The position numbers were made by a program, and so were the translations under genes. 64,000 nt of DNA from Streptomyces sp. WAC08241. GTDB taxonomy: Bacteria > Actinomycetota > Actinomycetes > Streptomycetales > Streptomycetaceae. Under the pieces are notes generated by a model. The model worked only from the letters and a program-made list of their open reading frames with translations. It searched no databases and was not told the origin of the DNA. Location: NCBI GenBank assembly GCA_007858575.1, contig CP042279.1, forward strand, positions 806,001-870,000. The letters are read 5' to 3'. Below are positions 18,538 to 27,509 of this stretch, in pieces (the stretch's first letter is position 1; each line of letters starts with the position of its first letter).

Positions 18538-18960
18538 ATGCATGCGGAGAGTGACGAGCGCACCGGGGAGTCCGCGGTTGGCCAGGACGCCGAACTGGGA
18601 TCCCGCGCGCCGGAGTTCATCAAGTCCCGCCGGACCCTGCACCTGAGCTGGCAGGTCGGCGTCTTCGTCGTGGGACTCGCCGTGGTCGGCGCCGGCGTGG
18701 TCATGCTGCCGCTCCCCGGGCCCGGCTGGCTGGTCATCTTCGCCGGCATGGCGATCTGGGCGACCGAGTTCGTCTGGGCCCAGCTCGTGCTCCGCTGGAC
18801 CAAGCGCAAGGTCACCGAGGCCGCCCAGCGCGCCCTCGACCCCAAGGTCCGCCGCCGGAACATCATCCTCACCAGCGTCGGCCTGGTGATCATCGCGGCC
18901 CTGCTCGGCGTCTACCTCTGGAAGTTCGGACTCGTCATGCCGTGGAAGATCGACGAGTGA
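18538..18960 (+). CDS. TIGR02611/PGPGW family membrane protein
   Basis: Intact, 140 residues, probably leaderless. After a polar N-terminus, helix 1 (VGVFVVGLAVVGAGVVML) runs into PLPGPGWLVIFAGMAIWATEF, the defining PGPGW motif. A basic loop (LRWTKRKVTEAAQRALDPKVRRR) and a last helix (NIILTSVGLVIIAALLGVYLW) follow. Conserved in actinobacteria; function unknown. Confidence 0.85.
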   Translation: MHAESDERTGESAVGQDAELGSRAPEFIKSRRTLHLSWQVGVFVVGLAVVGAGVVMLPLPGPGWLVIFAGMAIWATEFVWAQLVLRWTKRKVTEAAQRALDPKVRRRNIILTSVGLVIIAALLGVYLWKFGLVMPWKIDE

Positions 18961-19013
18961 CCTCCGCGTGGTGCGGAAGCCCCGCTGACATGGGGTAATG
19001 TGTGCGGTGCACC

Positions 19014-19085
19014 GGGCGATTAGCTCAGTGGGAGAGCACTTCGTTCACACCGAAGGGGTCACTGGTTCGAACCCAGTATCGCCCA
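19014..19085 (+). tRNA. tRNA-Val(CAC)
   Basis: Acceptor GGGCGAT/ATCGCCC, A73, D-arm TAGCTCAGTGGGAGAGCA, anticodon arm CTTCG-TTCACAC-CGAAG giving CAC, T-arm GGTTCGAACCC. CCA is encoded at 19086-19088. Confidence 0.95.
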
Positions 19086-19094
19086 CCACCCGGA

Positions 19095-19132
19095 CCGAGG
19101 GTCCGGAGACGACACCGTCTCCGGGCCCTCGG
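19095..19132 (+). terminator. Terminator of tRNA-Val(CAC)
   Basis: CCGAGGG plus CCGGAGACG pair with CGTCTCCGG plus CCCTCGG around an ACAC loop with one internal irregularity. It may also end the oppositely oriented gene at 19155. Confidence 0.7.
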
Positions 19133-19154
19133 CGTTCCCCGCCCCTGGACGGCC

Positions 19155-21784
19155 TCACCGCATCCGCGCCAGTCGCTCCCGCAGCCTCCGGGCGTCCCGC
19201 CGCCGCTGCTCGTACGTGGCGCCCGCCGCGAGCAGCAGCAGCCCGGCGAGGGCCGGCGGCAGCCAGCGCGGCAGCGCGCCCACCACCTGCACCACGTACG
19301 GCGCCAGTTCGTGCAGCCCGTCCAGGGCGAGCACCGTGCCGCCGAGCAGCAGCAGGGCCTGGAGCCGGAACCGCGCCCCGAGCAGCGTCACCACGAGGGC
19401 CGCCACCCCCAGGACCAGCGGCCGCACCCACTCCGGGTCCGTCCAGGCCGCACCCAGGCTCGGCAGCAGCGTCACCGCGAGACCGGGGCCGTACGCCGTC
19501 CAGGACGAGGCCTCCGGGTCCCGGCGCCGCCGCAGGAACCCGACGACGAGCGCCGGGACCGTCACCGGCAGCGCGTACGCCTCCGGAGTCGTCACGCCCC
19601 ACGCCCCGAGCCGCACCCAGGCGGCGAGGAGGAATAGCACCGCCGCCGCCCAGGAGGCGAACGGGCGCCGCTCCGGCCGGAGCGCCGTCGCCGCCGCGAT
19701 CACCCCGCCGAGCGCCAGGGCGAGCGCGAGGAACGCGGGCCGCGAACCGGCGAGCCCGAGGGCGCAGAGCCCCACGGCCGCGCCGGTGACCTCGACCGGC
19801 AGCGCCACCGGACGCGCCGTGGCGCCGACGACCGCCGTCGCCGCCGGGACGAGCAGCAGGGCGAGCGCCGTCCAGTGCGCCTCCAGACCGGCCGCCGCCG
19901 CTCCCGCGAGCACGAGGCCGGTCGCCGCGAGCACCGCCCCGCAGGCCGACACCGTCCGCCGGGCGCCCGCGCCGAGGACCGCGACGCCCGCGAAGAGCCC
20001 GAGGACCGTCCCGAGCGCGGCGAACGTGGCCCCCGCACGTCCAGGGCGAGGGCGACCGCGCCCACGGCGGACAGCAGCCCACCGGCGTACGCGACCCACC
20101 CGAGCACGCCCCCGGGCTCCGCCACGGGAACCCGCGGCCGGGCCGACGGGGCAGTCCAGCCGGACCGGGGCGCACCGAAACCGGCCGGCGGGACCCGCGG
20201 CGGGGCCGAGGGCGGGGCGGGACGGAACCGGAGGCCGACTGCCCCGCCGGGGCGGTGGCCGACGACGCGGTACGGCCGGGAGCCGAAGGTGCGGCGGGAC
20301 CGGTGGCCGGGTCGGTGGTCGTCTTCCTGTCCTGTGCGGCTCCCGCGGCGGTCTGCGGAGCCGTCGCCGGGGCCGGCTCGGCGGTGGCCCCGGTCGTCCC
20401 CGGGCGGGGCAGGCCGCGGGTCCACGGACCCGGGCGGACGGCGGTCCACAGGGCCGCCGCCGCCGTGAGGAGCTGGAGGGCGAGCGTCGTCGCGTACGGC
20501 AGGTGCAGGGAGACCGGCAGGGCCGTGAGGAACGCCCACACCAGGACCAGGGACCCGCAGCGGGCCCACAGCCGGGGACCGGGGCGAGCGCGGCGGCGGC
20601 CGCCGCGAGGACCAGGAGGGCCGTCGCGGGATACGCGGCCAGGACGGGCCCGGCGTGCTCGCCCGACCAGACCTCCGTCGTCCGCGTCAGCGGACCCAGC
20701 GCGCCCGCCACGACCGGCGGCAGCGCCCACACGAGACCCAGCGCCGCCACCGACGCCCCCGCGCCCGCGAGACCCGCCCGGATCCCGCGCGGCAGCCGGG
20801 CGCCCGCGCCCACCCGCCACACCGACACCAGGAGCAGCCCGCACAGCACGTACCCCGGAACCGTCCAGTCGACCGGAAGCGCCGACCGCAGCGGGCCGCC
20901 GACGGCCGCCACCACCGCCAGACCCGCGACCGCCGAGACGGCCACCGTCCACGCGGACGCCCGCCACGCCGCGTACAGGCACACCGCCGCACCCGCCAGG
21001 AGCAGCGCCGCACCGCTCCACGGCGAGGAGAGGGAGAGCCGGACGCCCGTCAGAGCGCCCAGCCGCCCAGGGCCACCGCGCCGACGCCCGCCGTGATCCG
21101 CACCGGCAGCGGACGCGCCCACAGAACCGCCGCGCCGTCCGCCGCGGCCGTGACGAGCGCCGCCCACGCGAAGACCGTCGGCCCGCCCCCGGCCGCGAGC
21201 ACGCCCAGCGGCAGCGGCGACTGCGCCGCGACCACGGCCGCCGGCAGCGGGACGCGCAGCCGCGGCAGCGCCGAGCCGTACGCCGCCCACGCCCCCGCCA
21301 GGACCGCCGAGGCCGCCGCCGCGTACCCCAGGCCGTCCGTGTCCGACAGCGCCACCCGGTGCAGCGCGTACGCGTCGAGCACCGTCAGGACGAGCCCCAG
21401 GACCGCCACCGACTCGGCCGTCGACACGAGGCCCCTGCGCAGCAGGGCCACCGGCGCCGCGAGCGCCGCGCCGGTCACCGCGCACAGCACCGCCGCACGC
21501 CCGCCGATCCCCATCGAGCCCCAGCTCACCAGGGTGAACGCGACGGCCGCGATCGTCAGGAGCGTGCCGCCGAGCGTGAGGAGCACGTTCTGCGCGCTCC
21601 GCGGCGTCGAGTCCGTCGCCGGCACTCCCGGCCGCGGTGGCGGCGTCGCCGCCCGGGCCGGCCGGTACAGGACCTGGACCAGCCAGGCCCGCCGCTCCAG
21701 CAGGTGGGTCCGGTGCGCTTCGAGTCGGGCCAGCTCGCGGTCGACGAGCACCAGTTCGTCCGCGGGCGGCAGGGAGTTGTCCAT
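19155..21784 (-). CDS. Large polytopic membrane protein (SCO7613-type), frameshifted
   Basis: Start ATG at 21784: a coiled cytoplasmic head (ELVLVDRELARLEAHRTHLLERRAWLVQVLYRP), then a membrane region that after repair has more than twenty Ala/Leu/Val-rich helices, ending ATYEQRRRDARRLRERLARMR. About 875 residues. It fits the actinobacterial SCO7613 C-terminal-domain membrane proteins, unknown function. Frame changes near 20035, 20225, 20575 and 21050. The composition is extremely Ala-rich but in keeping with neighbours. Divergent from the START-like gene, with an operator-like palindrome between them. Confidence 0.7.
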
Positions 21785-21828
21785 ATGCGGAGTGTCGTCC
21801 CGGCCCCGGCCGCCGGGAATGGGCGCCC

Positions 21829-21852
21829 GTACTCAGATTCCCGCCTGAGTAC
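21829..21852. promoter_or_regulatory. Operator-like inverted repeat in divergent region
   Basis: GTACTCAG (21829-21836), eight bases, CTGAGTAC (21845-21852): perfect arms, 15 bases before ATG 21868 and 44 bases before the divergent start at 21784. The position would allow one dimeric regulator to act on both genes. Confidence 0.55.
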
Positions 21853-21867
21853 ACCCACACTGGGGCC

Positions 21868-22313
21868 ATGGACTGGTACCGGTACCGCTTCCGCTGCGTC
21901 TGGCGGCTCGCCGCCCCGCCCGACCGCGTCTACGCCGTCCTCGAACGGGCCGAGGACTACCCCCGCTGGTGGCCCCAGGTCCGCGAGGTCGTCCCCCACG
22001 ACGAGACCTCCGGCACCGCCCGCTTCCGCTCCCTCCTCCCGTACGACCTCGTCGTCACCGTCCGCGCCCTGCGCCGCGACCCCGCGGCCCGGGTCCTGGA
22101 GGTCGGCCTCGGCGGGGACCTGGAGGGCCGGGCCCGCTGGACCCTCGCCCCGGAGGGGACCGGCACCCGCGTCCTGTACGAGCAGGAGGTCGAGGTCCGC
22201 GCCCGGCTCCTGAGGGTCCTCGCCGTCCCCGGCAGACCCGTCTTCCGCGCCAACCACGCCCTGATGATGCGGGGCGGACGGCGGGGCTCGCCGCCCACCC
22301 GCGACCGGTTTGA
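21868..22313 (+). CDS. SRPBCC/START-like (polyketide cyclase family) protein
   Basis: ATG 21868 begins MDWYRYRFRCVWRLAAPPDRVYAVLERAEDYPRWWPQVREV, the helix-grip start of SRPBCC proteins, with the later motif LEGRARWTLAPEGTGTRVLYEQEVEV. The final helix NHALMMRGGRRG needs one base restored near 22282 to end GLAAHPRPV at TGA 22311-22313. Left unrepaired, the frame runs into the tRNA gene. About 148 residues. Binds hydrophobic ligands or lipids by analogy; the ligand is unknown. Confidence 0.8.
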
Positions 22314-22339
22314 AGGAAGGGCGGAAAGGCCTGTATGGT
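22310..22339 (+). promoter_or_regulatory. Promoter of second tRNA-Val(CAC)
   Basis: TTGAAG (22310-22315) and TATGGT (22334-22339) with an 18-base spacer, 13 bases before the tRNA. Confidence 0.6.
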
Positions 22340-22352
22340 TCAACCCGTTCCC

Positions 22353-22424
22353 GGGCGATTAGCTCAGCGGGAGAGCACTTCGTTCACACCGAAGGGGTCA
22401 CTGGTTCGATCCCAGTATCGCCCA
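22353..22424 (+). tRNA. tRNA-Val(CAC), second copy
   Basis: Differs from the copy at 19014 at single positions in the D-loop (CAGCGGG for CAGTGGG) and T-arm (TTCGATCCC for TTCGAACCC). Anticodon CAC and acceptor GGGCGAT/ATCGCCC are the same; no encoded CCA. Confidence 0.95.
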
Positions 22425-22427
22425 CCG

Positions 22428-22461
22428 AGAGGCCGGTCCGTCAAAAGACGGACCGGCCTCT
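22428..22461. terminator. Bidirectional terminator
   Basis: AGAGGCCGGTCCGTC (22428-22442), loop AAAA, perfect complement 22447-22461. It lies between tRNA-Val and the convergent exonuclease gene. Confidence 0.85.
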
Positions 22462-22485
22462 GTCATGGTGCGCACGGCCCGCGGG

Positions 22486-23214
22486 TCACGCCGCCGTGCG
22501 CAGCTCCGGGCGCAGCGGCCACGACGGGTCCACCGTCTCCGGCGTCCCCTGCCGCGCGAACCACGCCTGGAGCCCCCGCGCCTGGGCCGCGTGCCACACC
22601 GCCTGGAGCGTGTGCAGCTCCGCCGGCGTCAGCCGTTCGAGCCGGGACGAGAACCGCCGCGCCACCGCCCGTACGACGTCCATCGCCGCCGTCGCGTCCG
22701 CCGCCGCGTCGTGCGCCCCCGTCAGCTCCACCTCGTAGTGGGCGCACAGGTCCGTCAGCGTCCTGCGCCCCTTGCGGTAGCGGTCCAGGTGCTTGTCCAG
22801 GACCCGCGGGTCGAGCACGCACAGGGGCGCGCCCGCCAGGTAGTCGCCCAGCGTCGAGGCCCGGTGCCGCCGCAGCTCCCGGTCCAGGAGCGTCAGGTCG
22901 AACGGCGCGTTCATCACCACCAGCGGGCGCCCCGCCGCCGTCTGCTCCGACAGCGCCCGCGCCACCTCCTCCATCACCGGGGACGGCCACCGGCCGTTCC
23001 GCTGGAGGTGATCGTCCGTCAGGCCATGCACGGCGGTGGCCTCCGCGGGCACCGGTATGCCCGGGTTCACCAGCCAGCGCGTCACCCGCGGACGCGCCCC
23101 GGCCGTGTCCTGCACGACCAGGGCGGCCGAGACGATCCGGTCGCCCTCGACGTCGATTCCGGTCGTCTCCGTGTCGAAAGCCGCCAGGGGCCCTTCGTAC
23201 CAGTGCATCGTCAT
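22486..23214 (-). CDS. DEDDh 3'-5' exonuclease (DnaQ/epsilon-like)
   Basis: Intact. Start chosen at 23214 (MTMHWYEGPLAAF) behind GGGAG; an upstream in-frame start at 23250 lacks support. ExoI FDTETTGIDVEGDRIVSAALV with catalytic D and E, ExoII PLVVMNAPFDLTLLDREL, ExoIII TGAHDAAADATAAMDVV with the H..D pair. About 242 residues, with a C-terminal helical region. It removes nucleotides from 3' ends of DNA or RNA; a stand-alone proofreading or repair role is inferred. Confidence 0.88.
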   Translation of the reverse strand: MTMHWYEGPLAAFDTETTGIDVEGDRIVSAALVVQDTAGARPRVTRWLVNPGIPVPAEATAVHGLTDDHLQRNGRWPSPVMEEVARALSEQTAAGRPLVVMNAPFDLTLLDRELRRHRASTLGDYLAGAPLCVLDPRVLDKHLDRYRKGRRTLTDLCAHYEVELTGAHDAAADATAAMDVVRAVARRFSSRLERLTPAELHTLQAVWHAAQARGLQAWFARQGTPETVDPSWPLRPELRTAA

Positions 23215-23334
23215 CCCCGAACTCCCTGCACACGTGCGGCAGATGGCCAACCCCTGCCCCGAAACGGTGATACCCGGACTGTTTGCGCCGTACGCGGACC
23301 GGTCACAACAGAAGGGACGGGGAAGGAAGAAGAC

Positions 23335-23902
23335 ATGGCGCTCGCCCAGCCCGAGTCGGGAGGGCTGCCGCCCCAGCGGACAGCACCGACGCGCGGCTCA
23401 CTCGCCACCACCGCCTGCATGGAGACCCTCCAGGTGGGATACCTGCACGCCGTCGCGGCCGCGGCGGGCTGCTCGCTGTCCCAGCCCTTTCCGGACAACG
23501 GCATCGACTGGCACGTGAGCCACAGCGCTCCCGGCCACACCGTCGACGACGAAGTGACCATCAAGGTGCAGCTCAAGTGCACCTACCAGATACCGCCCCA
23601 CCCGCAGGGGGAGCGCGTTCTCCTTCACCCTGGACAACGACCACCTGGTGAAGCTCGCCCGGACCCCCGTGTCCGTGCACAAGATCCTCGTCGTGATGCT
23701 CGTCCCGAGGTCGCGCGACGACTGGCTGAGGGCGGATCACGACCGGCTCGACCTGCGGCACTGCTGCTACTGGACCAACCTGGCCGGACACCCGGTCACG
23801 GGACGGCGCCGGACCACCGTGCGCATCCCGACGACACGGATCTTCGACGACCGGGCGCTCTGCGAGATCATGACCCGGGTCGGGGTGGGAGGGAGACCTT
23901 GA
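23335..23902 (+). CDS. DUF4365 domain protein
   Basis: ATG 23335 follows GGAAGGAAGA. The product, about 189 residues after repair of one frame change near 23607, has the DUF4365 pattern: ETLQVGYLHAVAAAAGCSLSQ, NGIDWHVSH, VTIKVQLKCT, NDHLVKLA, KILVVMLVP and RHCCYWTNLAGHP. The fold (conserved D, then I/V-K-V-Q-L-K) resembles PD-(D/E)xK endonuclease-like domains. Its TGA overlaps the next ATG (TGATG), so the two genes are translationally coupled. Confidence 0.78.
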
Positions 23903-25354
23903 TGCACCGACCGATCGACGACCCCGGATTCGAGGGAGAGGGGACGGTGCCGGGTACGGCCCCGTCCCCCGCCCTACCGGCCCCACCCGGCCCCCGGCGA
24001 CCCCTCGGGACCCCGGGGCGACGCTTCCGGGCCCCGAGGCGATGTCTCCGAGCTCCGGGGTGATGCCCCCGGGCCCCGGGGCGACGTCTCCGGGCCCCGG
24101 GATGATGCCCCCGGGCCCGGGAACGGTGCTCCCGGGTCCTGGAGCGGCGCCCCCGCGCCCCGGTCCGGGATCCCCGGTCCGCCCGCCGGGCCCTGGGCCG
24201 GTGCCCACGACGCGCCCGACCCCGGCCGCGTCGACCCCCGGGTCCTCGGCGCCCTGCTCGCCCGCCACGGCTGGCGGCGGCGCGGCGGGGCGGCGGGCCG
24301 CTACAGCCGCTGGACCCCGCCCGGCACCGGCACCGGCACGAGCCTCCTCGTCCCCGAGAGCCGCGCCTTCCCGGACTGCGAGGACCTGCTCGGCGAGGCC
24401 CTCGCCGCCCTCGCCCACAGCGCCACGCCCTCCGCCCACGAGGTCCTCACCGGCCTCGCCGTGCCCAGCGACGAGATCCGCTGGTGGCGCGACGTGCCCC
24501 CGGCCCCGCCGGCACCGTCCCCTGGACCGTGCGGGAACAGCTCGGATCGGCCGCCCGCCAGCTCCTCCTCGCCGGGGCGCTCGCCGTGCGCGGCCGGGCC
24601 GGCTACTACGGCGCCCGGCACCGGCGCCCCGCCCAGGCCTCCCTGGAGAGCGTCCTCGTCGGCGCGTCCCCGACGGGCGCGGCCTCACCGCCTTCCTGCC
24701 CGCCGACCCGGGCCGCCCGATCGCCGTCCGGCTCTACCACGCCCTCCACGCGGCCCGCGAGGCCGTCGACTACCGGCGGGCCACCGGCGGCACTGAGGCC
24801 TTCGACGCCGCCGTCGAGGCGGGCGTCAGCCGCGAGCTCACCGAGGCCCTCGTCGCCCTCGTCCGGGGCACCGAGGGCGCCCGCGTCGCCCTGAGTGGGC
24901 TCCGGCCGCCGGACCGCCCGAGGGGTGCGCCGCCCGGCCCGAACCGGTCGAGTTCTCGCCCGGCGACCTGCCCGCCCTGCGCGAGGCGAGCGCCCGCTAC
25001 CGGACCGGCGAGCCGTCCGTACCGGTCCGCCTCACCGGCGCCGTCGTCCGCATGCGCCGCTCCGGGCCCCGGGGCGCGGGCACCGTCCGGCTCCGCGTCC
25101 TCGGCGGGGCCGAGGTCCCGCACGTCCGCGTCACCCTCGACGAGGAGGCGTACCGCACCGCCGGCCACGCCCATCTCGTCGGACTGCCGATCCGGGTCTC
25201 CGGCCGGCTGGAGAGCCGGGGCGGCTTCCGGCGCCTCACCGACGCCTCCGAGGTCGTCCCCGTCCAGGTCGACGAGGCGGAGCGGGACCGCCTGATGAAG
25301 GCGCTCCACGAGAACCTCGACGTCTTCGAGGAGGCCTGCGGGCCGGAGGACTGA
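23902..25354 (+). CDS. Hypothetical protein with Pro/Gly repeat region and OB-like C-terminus, frameshifted
   Basis: ATG 23902 (MHRPIDDPGFEGEG). Residues about 35-95 are a Pro/Gly/Met repeat (MPPGPG, TSPGPG). The middle holds a conserved block (VLGALLARHGWRRRGG..GRYSRWTPP, EDLLGEALAALAHSA, DEIRWWRD, WTVREQLGSAARQLLLAGALAV, YHALHAAREAVDYRRATGG). The end (VPVRLTGAVVRMRRSG..GTVRLRVLG, HLVGLPIRVSGRLESRGGFRRL) looks like a small beta-barrel. Six or more frame changes make the middle approximate. Translationally coupled to the DUF4365 gene. I do not recognise a function; nucleic-acid binding by the barrel is only a guess. Confidence 0.6.
24006..24175 (+). repeat. Degenerate 18-bp minisatellite in coding DNA
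   Basis: Roughly eight degenerate units of the type (G/A)TG-CCCCCGGGCCCCGGG-nn encode repeated (M/T)xPGPG. The C and G runs make the exact count uncertain here. Confidence 0.6.
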
Positions 25355-25413
25355 GGCCGGTCCGGGCCCGGACCGGGCCCGAAACGCCGAGGACGGGCGT
25401 CCGGCGGAGCCCG

Positions 25414-25419
25414 TAAGAT
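25414..25419 (+). promoter_or_regulatory. -10 element of thrS
   Basis: TAAGAT, about 7 bases before 25426, would start the transcript at or just inside the foot of the first leader hairpin. No clear -35 box. Confidence 0.45.
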
Positions 25420-25421
25420 CG

Positions 25422-25486
25422 ACGGTGCGCGGCACCTCGTCTCTGTCGCGCACCGTTGGCGCCGGCACCTCGTGTCTGCCGGTGCC
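25422..25486 (+). promoter_or_regulatory. thrS leader: two anticodon-like hairpins
   Basis: Hairpin 1: 25422-25431 with 25447-25456 (10 perfect bp), extended by G-U, C-G, A-U pairs and a C-C mismatch, loop CTCGTCT (25436-25442). Hairpin 2: 25458-25467 with 25477-25486 (one G-U), a C-C mismatch, loop CTCGTGT (25469-25475). Each 7-base loop has U at the position of U33 and CGU at 34-36, an anticodon for threonine. Hairpin 2 ends nine bases before the GGAG ribosome site of thrS. By analogy with the E. coli thrS operator, ThrRS could bind these arms and block translation; this is inference from sequence. Confidence 0.6.
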
Positions 25487-25504
25487 CCAATGTATGGAGC
25501 ACCA

Positions 25505-27488
25505 GTGTCTGATGTCCGTGTGACCGTCCAGTCCGCCTCGGAAGCAGAGGAGAGGGCGGTGAGCGCGGGCACCACCGCCGGCGCCCTGTTCGCCGACGAC
25601 CGTACGATCGTCGCCGCCCGCGTCGGCGGTGAGCTCAAGGACCTGTCGTACGAGCTCGCCGACGGCGACGTCGTCGAGGGCGTCGAGATCTCCTCCCCGG
25701 ACGGTCTCGACATCCTGCGCCACTCGACCGCCCACGTCATGGCCCAGGCCGTGCAGGAGCTCTTCCCCGAGGCCAAGCTGGGCATCGGCCCGCCGGTCCG
25801 GGACGGCTTCTACTACGACTTCGACGTCGACCGGCCCTTCACTCCCGAGGACCTCAAGGTCATCGAGAAGAAGATGCAGGAGATCCAGAAGCGCGGGCAG
25901 CGCTTCGCCCGCCGCGTGGTGACCGACGAGGCCGCCCGCGAGGAGCTCGCCGACGAGCCGTACAAGCTGGAGCTCATCGGCATCAAGGGCTCCGCGGCTG
26001 TGGAGGACGGCGCCGACGGCGCGAACGTCGAGGTGGGCGGCGGCGAGCTGACCATCTACGACAACCTCGACGCCAAGACCGGCGAGCTGTGCTGGAAGGA
26101 CCTCTGCCGCGGTCCCCACCTGCCGACCACCCGGAACATCCCGGCGTTCAAGCTGATGCGGAACGCCTCGGCGTACTGGCGGGGCAGCGAGAAGAACAAG
26201 CAGCTCCAGCGCATCTACGGGACCGCCTGGCCGTCGAAGGACGAGCTGAAGGCCCACCTCGACTTCCTCGCCGAGGCCGAGAAGCGCGACCACCGCAAGC
26301 TGGGCAACGAGCTCGACCTCTTCTCCGTCCCGGACGAGATCGGCTCCGGCCTCGCGGTCTTCCACCCCAAGGGCGGCATCATCCGCCGGGTCATGGAGGA
26401 CTACTCGCGCAAGCGGCACGAGGAGGAGGGCTACGAGTTCGTCTACTCGCCGCACGCCACCAAGGGCAAGCTGTTCGAGAAGTCCGGCCACCTGGACTGG
26501 TACGCCGAGGGCATGTACCCCCATGCAGCTCGACGAGGGCGTGGACTACTACCTCAAGCCCATGAACTGCCCGATGCACAACCTGATCTTCGACGCGCGC
26601 GGCCGCTCCTACCGCGAACTGCCGCTGCGCCTGTTCGAGTTCGGCACGGTGTACCGGTACGAGAAGTCCGGCGTCGTCCACGGTCTGACCCGGGCCCGCG
26701 GCTTCACCCAGGACGACGCGCACATCTACTGCACCCGCGAGCAGATGGCGGACGAGCTGGACCGGACCCTCACCTTCGTCCTGAACCTGCTCCGCGACTA
26801 CGGTCTGACCGACTTCTACCTGGAGCTGTCCACCAAGGACCCGGAGAAGTTCGTCGGCTCGGACGAGGCGTGGGAGGAGGCCACCGCGGTCCTCCAGCAG
26901 GTCGCCGAGAAGCAGGGCCTCCCGCTGACCCCCGACCCGGGCGGCGCCGCGTTCTACGGCCCGAAGATCTCGGTGCAGGCGCGGGACGCCATCGGCCGCA
27001 CCTGGCAGATGTCGACCGTCCAGCTCGACTTCAACCTGCCGGAGCGCTTCGACCTGGAGTACACCGCGCCGGACGGCACCAAGCAGCGCCCGGTCATGAT
27101 CCACCGCGCGCTGTTCGGCTCGATCGAGCGCTTCTTCGCGGTGCTCCTGGAGCACTACGCGGGCGCGATGCCGCCGTGGCTCGCGCCCGTGCAGGCGGCC
27201 GGCATCCCGATCGGCGACGCGCACGTCGAGTACCTCCAGGACTTCGCGGCCGAGGCGAAGAAGCTGGGGCTGCGGGTCGACGTGGACGCGTCCTCGGACC
27301 GGATGCAGAAGAAGATCAGGACCTGGCAGAAGCAGAAGGTTCCGTTCATGATCATCGTCGGTGACGACGACATGGCGGCCGGCACCGTCTCCTTCCGCTA
27401 CCGCGACGGCTCGCAGGAGAACGGCATCCCGCGCGACGCGGCGCTGGCGAAGCTCGTCGACGTGGTGGAGAGCCGCGTCCAGGTGTGA
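25505..27488 (+). CDS. thrS: Threonyl-tRNA synthetase
   Basis: GTG 25505 follows GGAG (25496-25499); family alignment supports VSDVRVTVQ as the N-terminus. Order: TGS-like N1 domain, N2 editing domain with [11 protein letters not shown] (HxxxH) and later CRGPH, class II catalytic core (motif 1 region [34 protein letters not shown]; motif 2 [15 protein letters not shown]; motif 3 [16 protein letters not shown]) and the C-terminal anticodon domain ([16 protein letters not shown]). About 661 residues, full length. One frame change near 26518 (C6 read as C5, restoring EGMYPPMQLDEG). It charges tRNA-Thr and clears mischarged Ser. The leader suggests autoregulation. Confidence 0.95.
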
Positions 27489-27509
27489 CGCGGTCCCCGC
27501 GTGAGCGGG

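Noticed and set aside
25494..25523. Nine-codon upstream ORF (ATG 25494) overlapping the thrS start
   Set aside because: Its ATG lies inside the thrS ribosome site and it has no site of its own; probably chance.
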